Shown here piece by piece: positions 1 through 6,727 of a stretch of 9,195 nt of DNA. Every line of letters begins with the position of its first letter. The stretch's first letter is position 1. This DNA is from CAZZCP01 sp964653235 (GTDB taxonomy: Bacteria > Bdellovibrionota > Bdellovibrionia > Bdellovibrionales > UBA840), in contig CAZZCP010000085.1 of NCBI GenBank assembly GCA_964653235.1, forward strand, positions 1-9,195, given 5' to 3'. The notes below the pieces were generated by a model. It had not been told where the DNA came from, did not search any database, and saw only the letters and a program-made list of their open reading frames with translations. The position numbers and the translations under genes are program-made.

Positions 1-37
1 GACGGACGTCCGAAGAGAAGTAAAAGGGAGCAGCTAG
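1..37 (+). repeat. Partial second copy of the dispersed repeat (right end of candidate MITE)
   Basis: These 37 bases match 4408-4444 at 35 of 37 positions (differences at window positions 16 and 20). The shared block contains the 10-bp palindrome CGGACGTCCG followed by the terminal stretch ending in GGGAGCAGC-TAG. Similarity to the other copy stops at position 37, just after the TA dinucleotide expected at the element end. Only the right end is seen because the window begins inside the repeat. It lies 60 bp upstream of the response regulator start, pointing toward that gene. Confidence 0.85.
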
Positions 38-97
38 TAAATTTTTTAAAAGATCGAATTGCTCTGGAAGTACGCGTTAATTCAACTAATAATCTCA

Positions 98-1447
98 ATG
101 ATGGACCGAATCCAAGAAAAATTAAAGCTATTGGTTGTTGATGACGATGATCTAGTCCTTCAGTCCATTCAACTTTCTCTTCCTGACCATTGGGATATGA
201 TCGGCGTTCATAGCTTAGAAGAAATACCCGATACACATCTTGATGCTGCTTTCGTAGATATGCACTTGAGCGGCAATATCACAGTCCCCGAAGGCTTAGA
301 TGTCATCCGACATCTACATAATAAGTTCACGCATTTGGATATCGTCAGTATCTCGGGAGATCTTGATCGCGATCTTATGGAAGATTGCTTGCGCTGCGGT
401 GCCACCCGATTTTTGGCAAAGCCATTGAGCCCTGAAGAAATTCGTTTATTGCTAGAAAAAATAGAGAGCCTTCTGCTCTTACAAGGTGCAACTCATAGAG
501 CCAGTCAGATTCGAACCCCTTGGATTGGTAGCAGTTCTTTTTCGAATGAAATCAAAAGACAAATTGCTGAAATGGCAGGTGAGCCAGGTCCTATATTAAT
601 CGAAGGAGAATCTGGAACTGGAAAAGAGGTTGTCGCTCGACTACTACATTCTTACAAGTCAGAGCGCCCCTTTATCGCTGTCAATGTAGCAGCCCTACCT
701 GAGAATCTATTTGAATCTGAAGTTTTTGGTCACGTCAAAGGAGCTTTTACTGGTGCTGATCAAAATAAAATGGGACTCGCTGAGGCTGCCAATGGTGGAG
801 ATCTCTTTTTAGATGAAATAGAGGCCCTACCCTCGAACTTACAAGCCAAGCTGCTTCGTTTTTTAGAGAGTGGAGAGCTTAGAAGAGTTGGCAGTAAAGA
901 GAATATTAGTGTCAATGTACGAGTCATCGCTGCCACAAACCGAAACTTAGAAGAGATGGTGAAAAAAAATGAGTTTCGTGAAGACCTTATGTGGCGACTC
1001 AGCGGCAAGAGAATTCTTTTAAAACCTCTTCGAGAGCGCCCAGATGATGTTCAAGATCTCGCCAGCTACTTTCTTAAAAAAGAAAGACCTCGCAGAAACA
1101 AAAGTCTTTCACATGAGGCTCTTCACGCTCTTAAAAATTACAACTGGCCCGGAAATGTTCGAGAACTAAAACGTGTTTTTGAACAGCTTTGCCTTATTGC
1201 ACCTTTACCAATAATTCGCAGTCAAGATGTAGAGGCGGTATTGAATCGCCCAAGTACAATGATACCAATGGATGAAAATATTGACTTAAAGCAAAGCCTA
1301 GCTGACTTGATGGCAAATTATGAAAGAAAAGTTTTAACAGAAGCTGTTAAATCTGAGAAAGATGTAGATGCATTGTCTAAAAATCTAGGAATTTCCCGTT
1401 CAAGCCTGTATAAAAAATTAAAAGATCATCGTATCGAATTGAGATAA
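98..1447 (+). CDS. Sigma-54-dependent response regulator, NtrC family
   Basis: This cytoplasmic transcription activator is built as receiver domain, AAA+ ATPase, Fis-type HTH. In the 449-aa product, the receiver (about 10-130) has an acidic cluster at 16-18, phospho-acceptor Asp54 and the conserved Lys108. The AAA+ domain (about 155-380) has Walker A GESGTGKE (170-177), an intact sigma-54 contact loop GAFTGA (215-220), Walker B DLFLDE (235-240) and WPGNVREL (350-357). The C-terminal HTH is at about 412-447 (ISRSSLYKKL). All catalytic motifs look intact, so it should activate RNA polymerase-sigma-54 promoters when phosphorylated by an unseen histidine kinase. The frame is open from a TTG at 59, but that adds a hydrophobic stretch atypical of the family. 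The ATGs at 98 and 101 place the receiver normally, though neither has a clear Shine-Dalgarno. It ends 3 bp before the CdsA-like gene, implying co-transcription. The exact regulon cannot be assigned. Confidence 0.95.
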   Translation: MMDRIQEKLKLLVVDDDDLVLQSIQLSLPDHWDMIGVHSLEEIPDTHLDAAFVDMHLSGNITVPEGLDVIRHLHNKFTHLDIVSISGDLDRDLMEDCLRCGATRFLAKPLSPEEIRLLLEKIESLLLLQGATHRASQIRTPWIGSSSFSNEIKRQIAEMAGEPGPILIEGESGTGKEVVARLLHSYKSERPFIAVNVAALPENLFESEVFGHVKGAFTGADQNKMGLAEAANGGDLFLDEIEALPSNLQAKLLRFLESGELRRVGSKENISVNVRVIAATNRNLEEMVKKNEFREDLMWRLSGKRILLKPLRERPDDVQDLASYFLKKERPRRNKSLSHEALHALKNYNWPGNVRELKRVFEQLCLIAPLPIIRSQDVEAVLNRPSTMIPMDENIDLKQSLADLMANYERKVLTEAVKSEKDVDALSKNLGISRSSLYKKLKDHRIELR

Positions 1448-1450
1448 TAC

Positions 1451-2377
1451 ATGAGTTTTCAATGGATTGGCTGGAGTGATCCGATTTTTCGGATGACCAC
1501 ATACATCTTAATGGGCTTTTTGATTGCACTGGCTGCGATCATTTTTCCCATTCGCAAGAAAAACTATTACACCAAGAGTTTTTGGTGGAGTACCACCAGC
1601 TGGATCACCATCACTCCAGTTCTCTGTCTTTCTCTCGCACTCGGAGATTCTTGGCCACTGATCTTTTTTGGGGTCGCGGCAATCTTTGCCTGCAAAGAAT
1701 TTTTTCAAATCACCGGGATGTATACGCAAACACTCTTTCTTTGGACAAGCTATGTAGCAATTGTATTCTCTGCCGTTTCTATTCATCAAGGCTGGAACTT
1801 GGTTTATGATATCTTGCCAATGCTTTTTCTAGCTTTGATTGCACATATACCGATTTTAAAAAATGAATTCAAAGGCATGCTTCAAGTCTCTGCACTCAGC
1901 TTGATTGCATTTATGTTTTTTGGCTGGGCCTATCTTCACTTAGCCAGGGTTTCTCAGCTTGAATTTGGCGCTAGGTACTTGATTTACATTATGATCCTGA
2001 CTGAATTTAGTGACAATTTGGTGATGATTTGGAGCCGACTGTTTGGCAAAATTTATTTGATTGATCGTATTGCTCCCAAAAGATCACTCGATGGTTTTTT
2101 CATAGCATTGCTTGCAACAGTTTTCTTAGCTTGGCTGCTACGCTTTATGCTTCCAGATACCCACTGGAGCTATTGGCTCAGTGCCGGACTTACCGCCAGC
2201 TTCGTAGGTGGACTGGGAGATATTTTTCTTGGAGTTCTTCGCAGAGATCTTGGCGTGAAAGATACAGGAGCCTTTATCATCGGGCGCGGAGGAGTCATTG
2301 ATCGAATGGATCGCTTGATCTTTGTATCACCTATTTACTACTATGTCTTAGAAACAATACTAAGGCTAAAAAATTGA
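1451..2377 (+). CDS. CdsA-like phosphatidate cytidylyltransferase (CDP-diacylglycerol synthase)
   Basis: Integral inner-membrane enzyme of the CdsA family, which makes CDP-diacylglycerol from phosphatidic acid and CTP. The 308-aa product has about eight hydrophobic segments (for example about 15-35, 52-66, 69-86, 94-112, 119-136, 146-165, 216-234, 241-262). The family signature is at about 251-290: G257-D258, RRD (264-266), KD (270-271), GRGG (278-281) and DRMD (284-287). A second conserved segment, EFSD...RLFGK (185-200) followed by APKRSLDG (208-215), matches the metal-binding and S-P-K-K-T-x-E-G region. One difference is Arg279 where CdsA usually has His (GHGG), so it may be a CdsA paralogue rather than the housekeeping enzyme. 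The gene lies between a response regulator (3-bp gap) and an acyltransferase (4-bp overlap). No strong Shine-Dalgarno precedes it, consistent with translational coupling. Confidence 0.9.
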   Translation: MSFQWIGWSDPIFRMTTYILMGFLIALAAIIFPIRKKNYYTKSFWWSTTSWITITPVLCLSLALGDSWPLIFFGVAAIFACKEFFQITGMYTQTLFLWTSYVAIVFSAVSIHQGWNLVYDILPMLFLALIAHIPILKNEFKGMLQVSALSLIAFMFFGWAYLHLARVSQLEFGARYLIYIMILTEFSDNLVMIWSRLFGKIYLIDRIAPKRSLDGFFIALLATVFLAWLLRFMLPDTHWSYWLSAGLTASFVGGLGDIFLGVLRRDLGVKDTGAFIIGRGGVIDRMDRLIFVSPIYYYVLETILRLKN

Positions 2378-3105
2378 AAGATTGGAAATACAACAACGAG
2401 CAGTGGACCCATCTACCACAACACCTAAGACATCTACCTTTGATTTCGAAGTCAGATTCTGCTTTTGGTAGAAGCTTGCAACTTACTTGGGCCAGTTTTT
2501 TAAAAGAAATTTTTTTTCGCGCCTACATTCGTTTAAAAGTAAAAGGTTCTTTTCAGAAGATAGCCAAAAAACACAAACGCCTTTTAATTATATCAAATCA
2601 CTCAAGTCATCTCGATGCTATCTCGATAGCATCGGCCGTACCCTACAATTTGCAATCTCGAGTCTACGCAGCAGCTGCCAAAGACTATTTTTTCTCCAAT
2701 CCATGGATCAGTTTTTTTTCAAAGTATTGCATCAATGCGATTCCCATCGATCGAAAAAACAAATCCGGTGAGGCCATCAAACTCTGTATTCGAATGCTTC
2801 AAAAAGTTGAAAAAGTATGGATGATTGTTTTTCCAGAGGGGACCCGAACCCCTGACGGCAAAATACACCCCTTTAAACGAGGCGTCAGTGTTTTTGCTGA
2901 AAGATCAAATACCCCTATTCTTTTTTTGTATATGGAAAATGCTTATGAGCTTTGGCCCAAAGGTGCTGGTTTTGCCAAAAGAGGAAAGCTCACAGTTCAT
3001 CTCGGCCCAATCATTCCACCCTCACCGATCGAAGAGATCTATGCTCAATATAAGGCCTGGGTTAAGAAAATCGATCCGAAAAAAAAATTTGCCGACGAAG
3101 ATTAA
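2374..3105 (+). CDS. PlsC-like 1-acylglycerol-3-phosphate acyltransferase
   Basis: Lysophospholipid acyltransferase of the PlsC/LPLAT family, which moves an acyl group onto lysophosphatidic acid to give phosphatidic acid, the CdsA substrate. The 243-aa product has the catalytic HX4D motif in NHSSHLD (His76, Asp81), the second block IPIDR (123-127), the substrate-binding block FPEGTR (153-158) and the PILFLYMEN segment (181-189). The length is normal for the family. The start is TTG at 2374, sharing TTGA with the stop of the cytidylyltransferase gene. An AAGG about 8 bases upstream supports it and no better ATG lies before the catalytic block. The N-terminal 55 residues are polar then hydrophobic, so the protein is probably a membrane-associated cytoplasmic-face enzyme. 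Its stop TAA overlaps by 4 bp the stop of the convergent methyltransferase gene. The acyl acceptor is inferred from family and neighbour only. Confidence 0.9.
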   Translation: MKDWKYNNEQWTHLPQHLRHLPLISKSDSAFGRSLQLTWASFLKEIFFRAYIRLKVKGSFQKIAKKHKRLLIISNHSSHLDAISIASAVPYNLQSRVYAAAAKDYFFSNPWISFFSKYCINAIPIDRKNKSGEAIKLCIRMLQKVEKVWMIVFPEGTRTPDGKIHPFKRGVSVFAERSNTPILFLYMENAYELWPKGAGFAKRGKLTVHLGPIIPPSPIEEIYAQYKAWVKKIDPKKKFADED

Positions 3106-4202
3106 GACCTCTTGAGCAAGAGCATATACTCGCAATGCGGGCTTTGCGGAAACTGATCGATCGCACGAAACTCCTCGATCTGATAACCCATCTCAGTTAG
3201 TTTTTGACAATCATTAAGAAGGCTCTGTGCAAAACAAGAAACATAGATAAAATACTCTGGCATCTGTATGCTCGCTAAGACATCCAAGCATGCTTTTAGG
3301 CCCGACCTAGGAGGATCGACAAGAATAAGGTCGACATTATGAAATGCATTTTCTAAGTCTGCTGTCTTGCGATAAATATTGAGTCTTTCGATTTGAATTC
3401 TTTCTGAGTGTTCGTAGTAATTCAATGAGGTTTCAAAGGCGCGCAAGCTTCTTTGGTCCCACTCGACAGCTTTTACATTCATACCAGTTGATGCAAGGGC
3501 AAAACTAAAGTTACCAATCCCCGAACAAAGTTCTAATGCCGACTGAACTTGCAATGGAGCCAGCAGAGAAAATAAATTCTTCATAAGTACGCGATTGGCA
3601 ACAAAACCCGTTTGTGTAAAGCTTGCGATTTGTGAGTATAAAGGAAAGGCAGATTGATCAGCCAAGTAGGTTTCAAACCAAATTTGATCTTCACCTTCTT
3701 TTAATTTAAATGTATTTAAACTAAGCTTTTTTCTTCTTTGACCAATTTCTACCTGGCATATTTGATGCAATTCTTGCAACCAGACTTTATCATCGAGAAG
3801 TTTTTTGATCTCAATGTTCGGAAAATCCAACCAGATGCCTCTTTGACCGCTCGGAGAGACTCGCAGGCGAAGACTCCCCAATTCAATCTTGGGAAGTATT
3901 TTGCGAAAATCTAAGAACCAGGCATGCAAAGAATCACTCATCTGTGGACACTGCTGAATATCTAAGATCTCATTCCGGTCTAGATCATAGAGCCCCAATC
4001 TACCCTGATAGAGAGTCAAGTCTACCCTATCCCGCAAACCAAAGTCGGCCGGTCGAATATATTTGATCTCAGGTAAACTTAAATTGTGAGCTAAGGCCAA
4101 GAGCTGCAGATTCTCAAGAGTCTCTTGCTTTTGGTGCTTAGAGCTTTTTGCAATCCAAGGACAGCCACCACACTGCATTTTTAATAAACATTCTATTGGC
4201 AT
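3102..4202 (-). CDS. SAM-dependent RNA m5U methyltransferase, RlmC/RlmD/TrmA family
   Basis: Cytoplasmic RNA (uracil-C5) methyltransferase. The 366-aa product begins directly with the Fe-S cysteine pattern C5-x5-C11-x2-C14 and a fourth Cys at 85, the spacing known from RlmD. There is no N-terminal TRAM domain, so the layout is closer to RlmC. The C-terminal Rossmann-like domain has the SAM-binding loop ELCSGIGNF (224-232), DPPRSG (296-301), catalytic nucleophile Cys323 in YVSC, and FPQSPHCE (351-358) with the general-base Glu358. The FTQTGFVAN segment (195-203) matches the conserved F-x-Q-x-N region. Substrate is most likely a 23S rRNA uridine, but the family is promiscuous in annotation and the position cannot be read from sequence. 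The start ATG has AGGGGG three bases upstream. The upstream region holds one arm of the inverted-repeat element. Its stop overlaps the convergent acyltransferase gene by 4 bp, with no clear terminator between them. Confidence 0.92.
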   Translation of the reverse strand: MPIECLLKMQCGGCPWIAKSSKHQKQETLENLQLLALAHNLSLPEIKYIRPADFGLRDRVDLTLYQGRLGLYDLDRNEILDIQQCPQMSDSLHAWFLDFRKILPKIELGSLRLRVSPSGQRGIWLDFPNIEIKKLLDDKVWLQELHQICQVEIGQRRKKLSLNTFKLKEGEDQIWFETYLADQSAFPLYSQIASFTQTGFVANRVLMKNLFSLLAPLQVQSALELCSGIGNFSFALASTGMNVKAVEWDQRSLRAFETSLNYYEHSERIQIERLNIYRKTADLENAFHNVDLILVDPPRSGLKACLDVLASIQMPEYFIYVSCFAQSLLNDCQKLTEMGYQIEEFRAIDQFPQSPHCEYMLLLKRS

Positions 4203-4234
4203 TCGCCCCCTGTAGATAATGCTGCTTAGCGTAT

Positions 4235-4256
4235 AAAATAAAAAAGCCTGGCTTTC
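4235..4256 (-). terminator. Weak hairpin plus T-run upstream of the methyltransferase gene
   Basis: Read on the minus strand, AAAGC-CAG-GCTTT forms a 5-bp stem (6 with a G-U pair) and is followed immediately by a T-rich run (TTTTTTATTTT, counting the last stem Ts). It lies between the inverted-repeat element and the methyltransferase start. It could stop transcription entering from the element, or act as a leader attenuator. The stem is short, so it may also be chance. Confidence 0.25.
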
Positions 4257-4266
4257 AAGATTTCAT

Positions 4267-4290
4267 TAGCTGCTCCCTTTTATTTCACTT
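4267..4290 (-). repeat. Left inverted-repeat arm of the candidate MITE
   Basis: This 24-base arm (22 bp plus TA) is a perfect reverse complement of 4420-4443. Read on the minus strand it matches the ends at 1-37 and 4408-4444 and points toward the methyltransferase gene 65 bp away. Unlike the right end, it is not followed inward by the GGACGTCC palindrome. Confidence 0.85.
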
Positions 4291-4443
4291 TTTTTACCCA
4301 ATCATTTTGTACTTTCAATGACCTAGAATACCTGTCCGAAAATGCCTTCAATTTTCAAGATTTTCGTACAAACTAGCCTAGCAATTTTAGGTGTTTATCT
4401 GCTTTCGGACGGACGTCCGAAGTGAAATAAAAGGGAGCAGCTA
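4267..4443. mobile_element. Candidate MITE: 173-bp element with 22-bp perfect terminal inverted repeats and TA flanks
   Basis: Positions 4269-4290 are the exact reverse complement of 4420-4441, a 22-bp terminal inverted repeat starting GCTGCTCCC. Both ends are flanked by TA (4267-4268 and 4442-4443), the target duplication typical of IS630/Tc1-mariner-type elements. The interior is AT-rich, has no ORF, and carries smaller inverted repeats (4306-4312 with 4366-4372; 4334-4341 with 4403-4410) plus the palindrome CGGACGTCCG near the right end. The right end occurs again at 1-37, so the sequence is dispersed. With no transposase it would be non-autonomous. The alternative is a conserved regulatory leader motif, since every copy of the end points toward a downstream gene. 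Confidence 0.6.
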
Positions 4444-4444
4444 G
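4408..4444 (+). repeat. Right arm of the candidate MITE with internal palindrome
   Basis: This 37-base block matches 1-37 at 35 positions. It includes the right inverted-repeat arm (4420-4441) and the palindrome CGGACGTCCG (4410-4419). With bases just to the left, TTCGGAC (4404-4410) and GTCCGAA (4415-4421) can pair around a GGAC loop, forming a compact hairpin that overlaps the start of the arm. Confidence 0.85.
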
Positions 4445-4552
4445 CTTGTGAAAGCATTGTGCAATTCAAAATAGCTTTTACAAAGGACTGACTTTAAATT
4501 GTATATTAGTATGTATTGTAATAATTAGAAAATAAGGAAAAAAGGACACATT

Positions 4553-4921
4553 ATGGATCGCAGTGAACGCAGAAAAGAATTGGGTAAGTGGATCAAAGAT
4601 CGAAGAGAGCAAATCAATATGACTCAAGCCAGCTTGGCAAGAAACCTTGGCTACGACAATGCACAAATTATTTCTAATATAGAAAGAGGGGTTTCAGCCA
4701 TTCCGCAAAAAAGAATTCCTGACTTTGCTGAGGCTTTAAAATCTGATCCCGTAGAATTGAACTTTCGAGTTCTCTCTTCTTCGATAAAAGACCAAGGAAC
4801 CTCAAAGGCCTCTGATTTGGCCTTAAAATACTTCCCTATTTTGCAAGCTCTTGAAAGTGCAGAAAATCAAAAAAAAGATGAAATCTTAAGCTTTGTAAAA
4901 AACAAACTCGATATCATCTAG
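4553..4921 (+). CDS. XRE-family helix-turn-helix transcriptional regulator
   Basis: This 122-aa cytoplasmic DNA-binding protein has a Cro/C1-type HTH at about residues 9-66: WIKDRREQINMTQASLAR, then the recognition-helix region DNAQIISNIERG and IPDFAEAL. The C-terminal half (about 75-122) is a short charged, probably helical segment with no recognised ligand domain. The start ATG has AAGGA six bases upstream. The gene ends 32 bp before korA on the same strand with no hairpin terminator between them, so it may be co-transcribed with korAB and act as a local or self regulator. That role is inference. Its 108-bp AT-rich leader begins right at the end of the inverted-repeat element, which might supply promoter sequence. 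Confidence 0.88.
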   Translation: MDRSERRKELGKWIKDRREQINMTQASLARNLGYDNAQIISNIERGVSAIPQKRIPDFAEALKSDPVELNFRVLSSSIKDQGTSKASDLALKYFPILQALESAENQKKDEILSFVKNKLDII

Positions 4922-4953
4922 CCTCACAGCTTTTTTTTCATTATATTCTTGGC

Positions 4954-6727
4954 ATGAAAATCAACGACTTTACGATAAAGGTTGCCACCGTCAACGGAAC
5001 TGGCAGCCAATCTTCAAATAATATTCTTCTAAAAAGCTTTTTTCGCCATGGTCTTCCATGTAGCGGCAAGAACCTTTTTCCCTCGAATATCTATGGCCTC
5101 CCCACCTGGTTTCATATTCGAGTGAATGAAGATGGATACACTGCTTACAAAAGAGAGATCGATCTCTTTTTAGCTATGAATGCCGATACTTTTGAACAAG
5201 ATCTTCAAGAACTGAATCCGAATAGCCTGTTTCTCTACAATGCAGATTTAAAAGTAGATATAAAAAAAATACCCGATTCTGTACAAAGCTTTGGAATCCC
5301 ATTTAAAGACTTGGCCAAGCAAGTTACCGACTCGATCAAACTTAAGAAATTGCTCACCAATATGATTTATGTCGGGATTTTGCAAGAATACTTAAAGCTC
5401 GAACAAGAGATTCTTTACGGAGTGGTCAAAGATCAATTTTCAAGTAAGAAGTCAATTGTCGATATCAATCTCAAAGCTCTTGAAGTTGGAGCTCAATGGG
5501 CAAAAGAAAATCCCATTCCAAACTTTCCCTTGCAAATTCAAAAACGCGACTTCAACCAAAACAAAATTCTAATCGATGGCAATACAGCTGCCGGTATGGG
5601 TTTATGCTTTGCCGGAGTTAGCTTTGCTTCATGGTATCCAATTACTCCTTCTAGTTCTGTTATTGAAAACTTTGAAGCTTTTTCAAAAGAAAACCGAGTC
5701 AATGAAGATGGAACTCGCAACATTGCAATCTTGCAAGCTGAGGATGAACTCTCGGCAATCGGTATGGCGGTCGGAGCGGGTTGGACAGGCGCAAGAGCAA
5801 TGACCGCGACCTCTGGCCCAGGGATCAGTCTGATGGCCGAATTTGCAGGCTTTAGTTATTATGCTGAAATCCCCGCAGTGATTTGGGATATTCAAAGATT
5901 GGGACCCTCAACCGGTTTGCCCACGCGCACCTCACAAGGTGATATAGGCTTTGCTTATAAATTAGGGCATGGCGATACCATGCATCCTATTCTGCTTCCT
6001 GCAAACNNNNNNNNNNAAAGAATGTTTTGAGTTTGCTCAAGTTGCGCAAGATCTGTCTGAAGAAATTCAGAGCTTGGTTTTTGTTTTGAGCGATCTCGAT
6101 ATTGGAATGAACCCCTGGATTTCAGATGAATTCGATTATCCTGAAAAGGCTTTTGCGAGAGGAAAAGTCTTAGACCAAGCAGCTCTCGAAAAAAATGCAG
6201 ACTTTGCCCGCTATAAAGATATCGATGGTGATGGAATTCCTTACCGAACACTACCCGGTACCGATCATCCTGCGGCAGCTTATTTTACCCGTGGTACTGG
6301 TCACAATGAAAAGTCGGGCTATTCGGAATCTCCCAAGATCTACCAACAAATGATGGATCGCTTAAAAAAGAAATGGGAATTTACCAGAGAGAAAGTACCC
6401 TTACCCATCATCGATGATCGAGGCTCAAACTATGCTTTGATTGCTTTTGGTAGCACCGATGCCATGATTGCTGAACTAGAGAGTTTAGTAAAAGTAGCTT
6501 TTAATTATTTAAGATTAAGAGCTCTTCCATTGCAAAAAGAGGTTTTTGATTTTTGCCAAAAGCAAGAAAAGATTTTCGTGGTCGAGCAAAACCGAGATGC
6601 GCAACTGACTCAGATTCTTCGTGAAGAGATGCCCGAACTCTCGATGAAGTTTGTAAGCATATGTATTTACGATGGACATCCTGTCAGCGCCTATGATGTA
6701 CGCGAAAAAATGATGGAGCACCTATGA
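4954..6727 (+). CDS. korA: 2-oxoacid (2-oxoglutarate):ferredoxin oxidoreductase, gamma-alpha fused subunit (interrupted by assembly gap)
   Basis: With KorB this enzyme oxidatively decarboxylates a 2-oxoacid to its acyl-CoA and reduces ferredoxin. The first part (4954-6006, 351 residues) holds the gamma domain (about 5-195, GTGSQSSNNIL) and the start of the alpha domain (about 204 on). The alpha domain shows YPITPSS (228-234), QAEDE (261-265), TATSGPG (284-290) and RLGPSTGLPTRTSQGD (315-330). The second part (6017-6727, 236 residues) continues with KECFEFA, VLSDLDIGMN and GTGHNEKSGY to the end. The run of ten Ns at 6007-6016 puts the two halves in different frames. The family alignment runs straight across, so this is one gene with a mis-sized gap, not a frameshift. 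Total about 588 aa, normal for the fusion. The stop overlaps korB by 4 bp. No good Shine-Dalgarno precedes the ATG, which may be translated from an XRE-korAB message. 2-Oxoglutarate is the likeliest substrate but pyruvate is not excluded. Confidence 0.9.
6007..6016. other. Assembly gap (ten Ns) inside korA
   Basis: Codons before the gap end cleanly at 6006 (Pro-Ala-Asn) and the downstream frame begins at 6017 (Lys-Glu-Cys-Phe-Glu-Phe). The true gap length must therefore be a multiple of 3, which ten is not. KorA proteins usually read L-L-P-G-x-x-x-E-x-F-E here, suggesting about one missing codon (3 bases). The ten Ns look like a default scaffold filler. Confidence 0.95.

Larger units (their letters stand above)
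4203..4552. other. 350-bp divergent intergenic region
   Basis: No coding gene is supported here. The region separates the methyltransferase (leftward) from the XRE regulator (rightward), so it must hold both promoters. It contains a small hairpin with T-run on the minus strand (4235-4256), the 173-bp inverted-repeat element with its flanking TAs (4267-4443), and an AT-rich 108-bp leader (4445-4552) before the regulator. That leader ends in AAGGA six bases before the ATG at 4553. No convincing consensus -35/-10 pair could be picked by eye. Confidence 0.8.

Noticed and set aside
59..97. TTG-initiated N-terminal extension of the response regulator
   Set aside because: It adds a short hydrophobic stretch not expected before a receiver domain; the ATG at 98 or 101 gives the usual start, though Shine-Dalgarno evidence is weak for all.
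3109..3122. CTCTTG-AG-CAAGAG hairpin between the convergent genes
   Set aside because: It could be a bidirectional terminator, but the stem is short, there is no T-run and it lies inside the methyltransferase C-terminal codons.
4253..4363. 11-bp direct repeat TTTCAAGATTT at 4253-4263 and 4353-4363, exactly 100 bp apart
   Set aside because: It is short and AT-rich; one copy is outside the element and one inside. Probably chance.
4498..4522. Possible operator (TGTAT at 4500-4504 and 4512-4516) upstream of the XRE gene
   Set aside because: The spacing is near one helical turn, but the region is AT-rich and not palindromic, so there is no real support.
4925..4940. T-run after the XRE gene as a terminator
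   Set aside because: No stem precedes the eight Ts.
5969..6016. Separate gene starting at 5969 and crossing the Ns
   Set aside because: The sequence before the gap belongs to korA in another frame; the downstream frame is simply the second part of korA.
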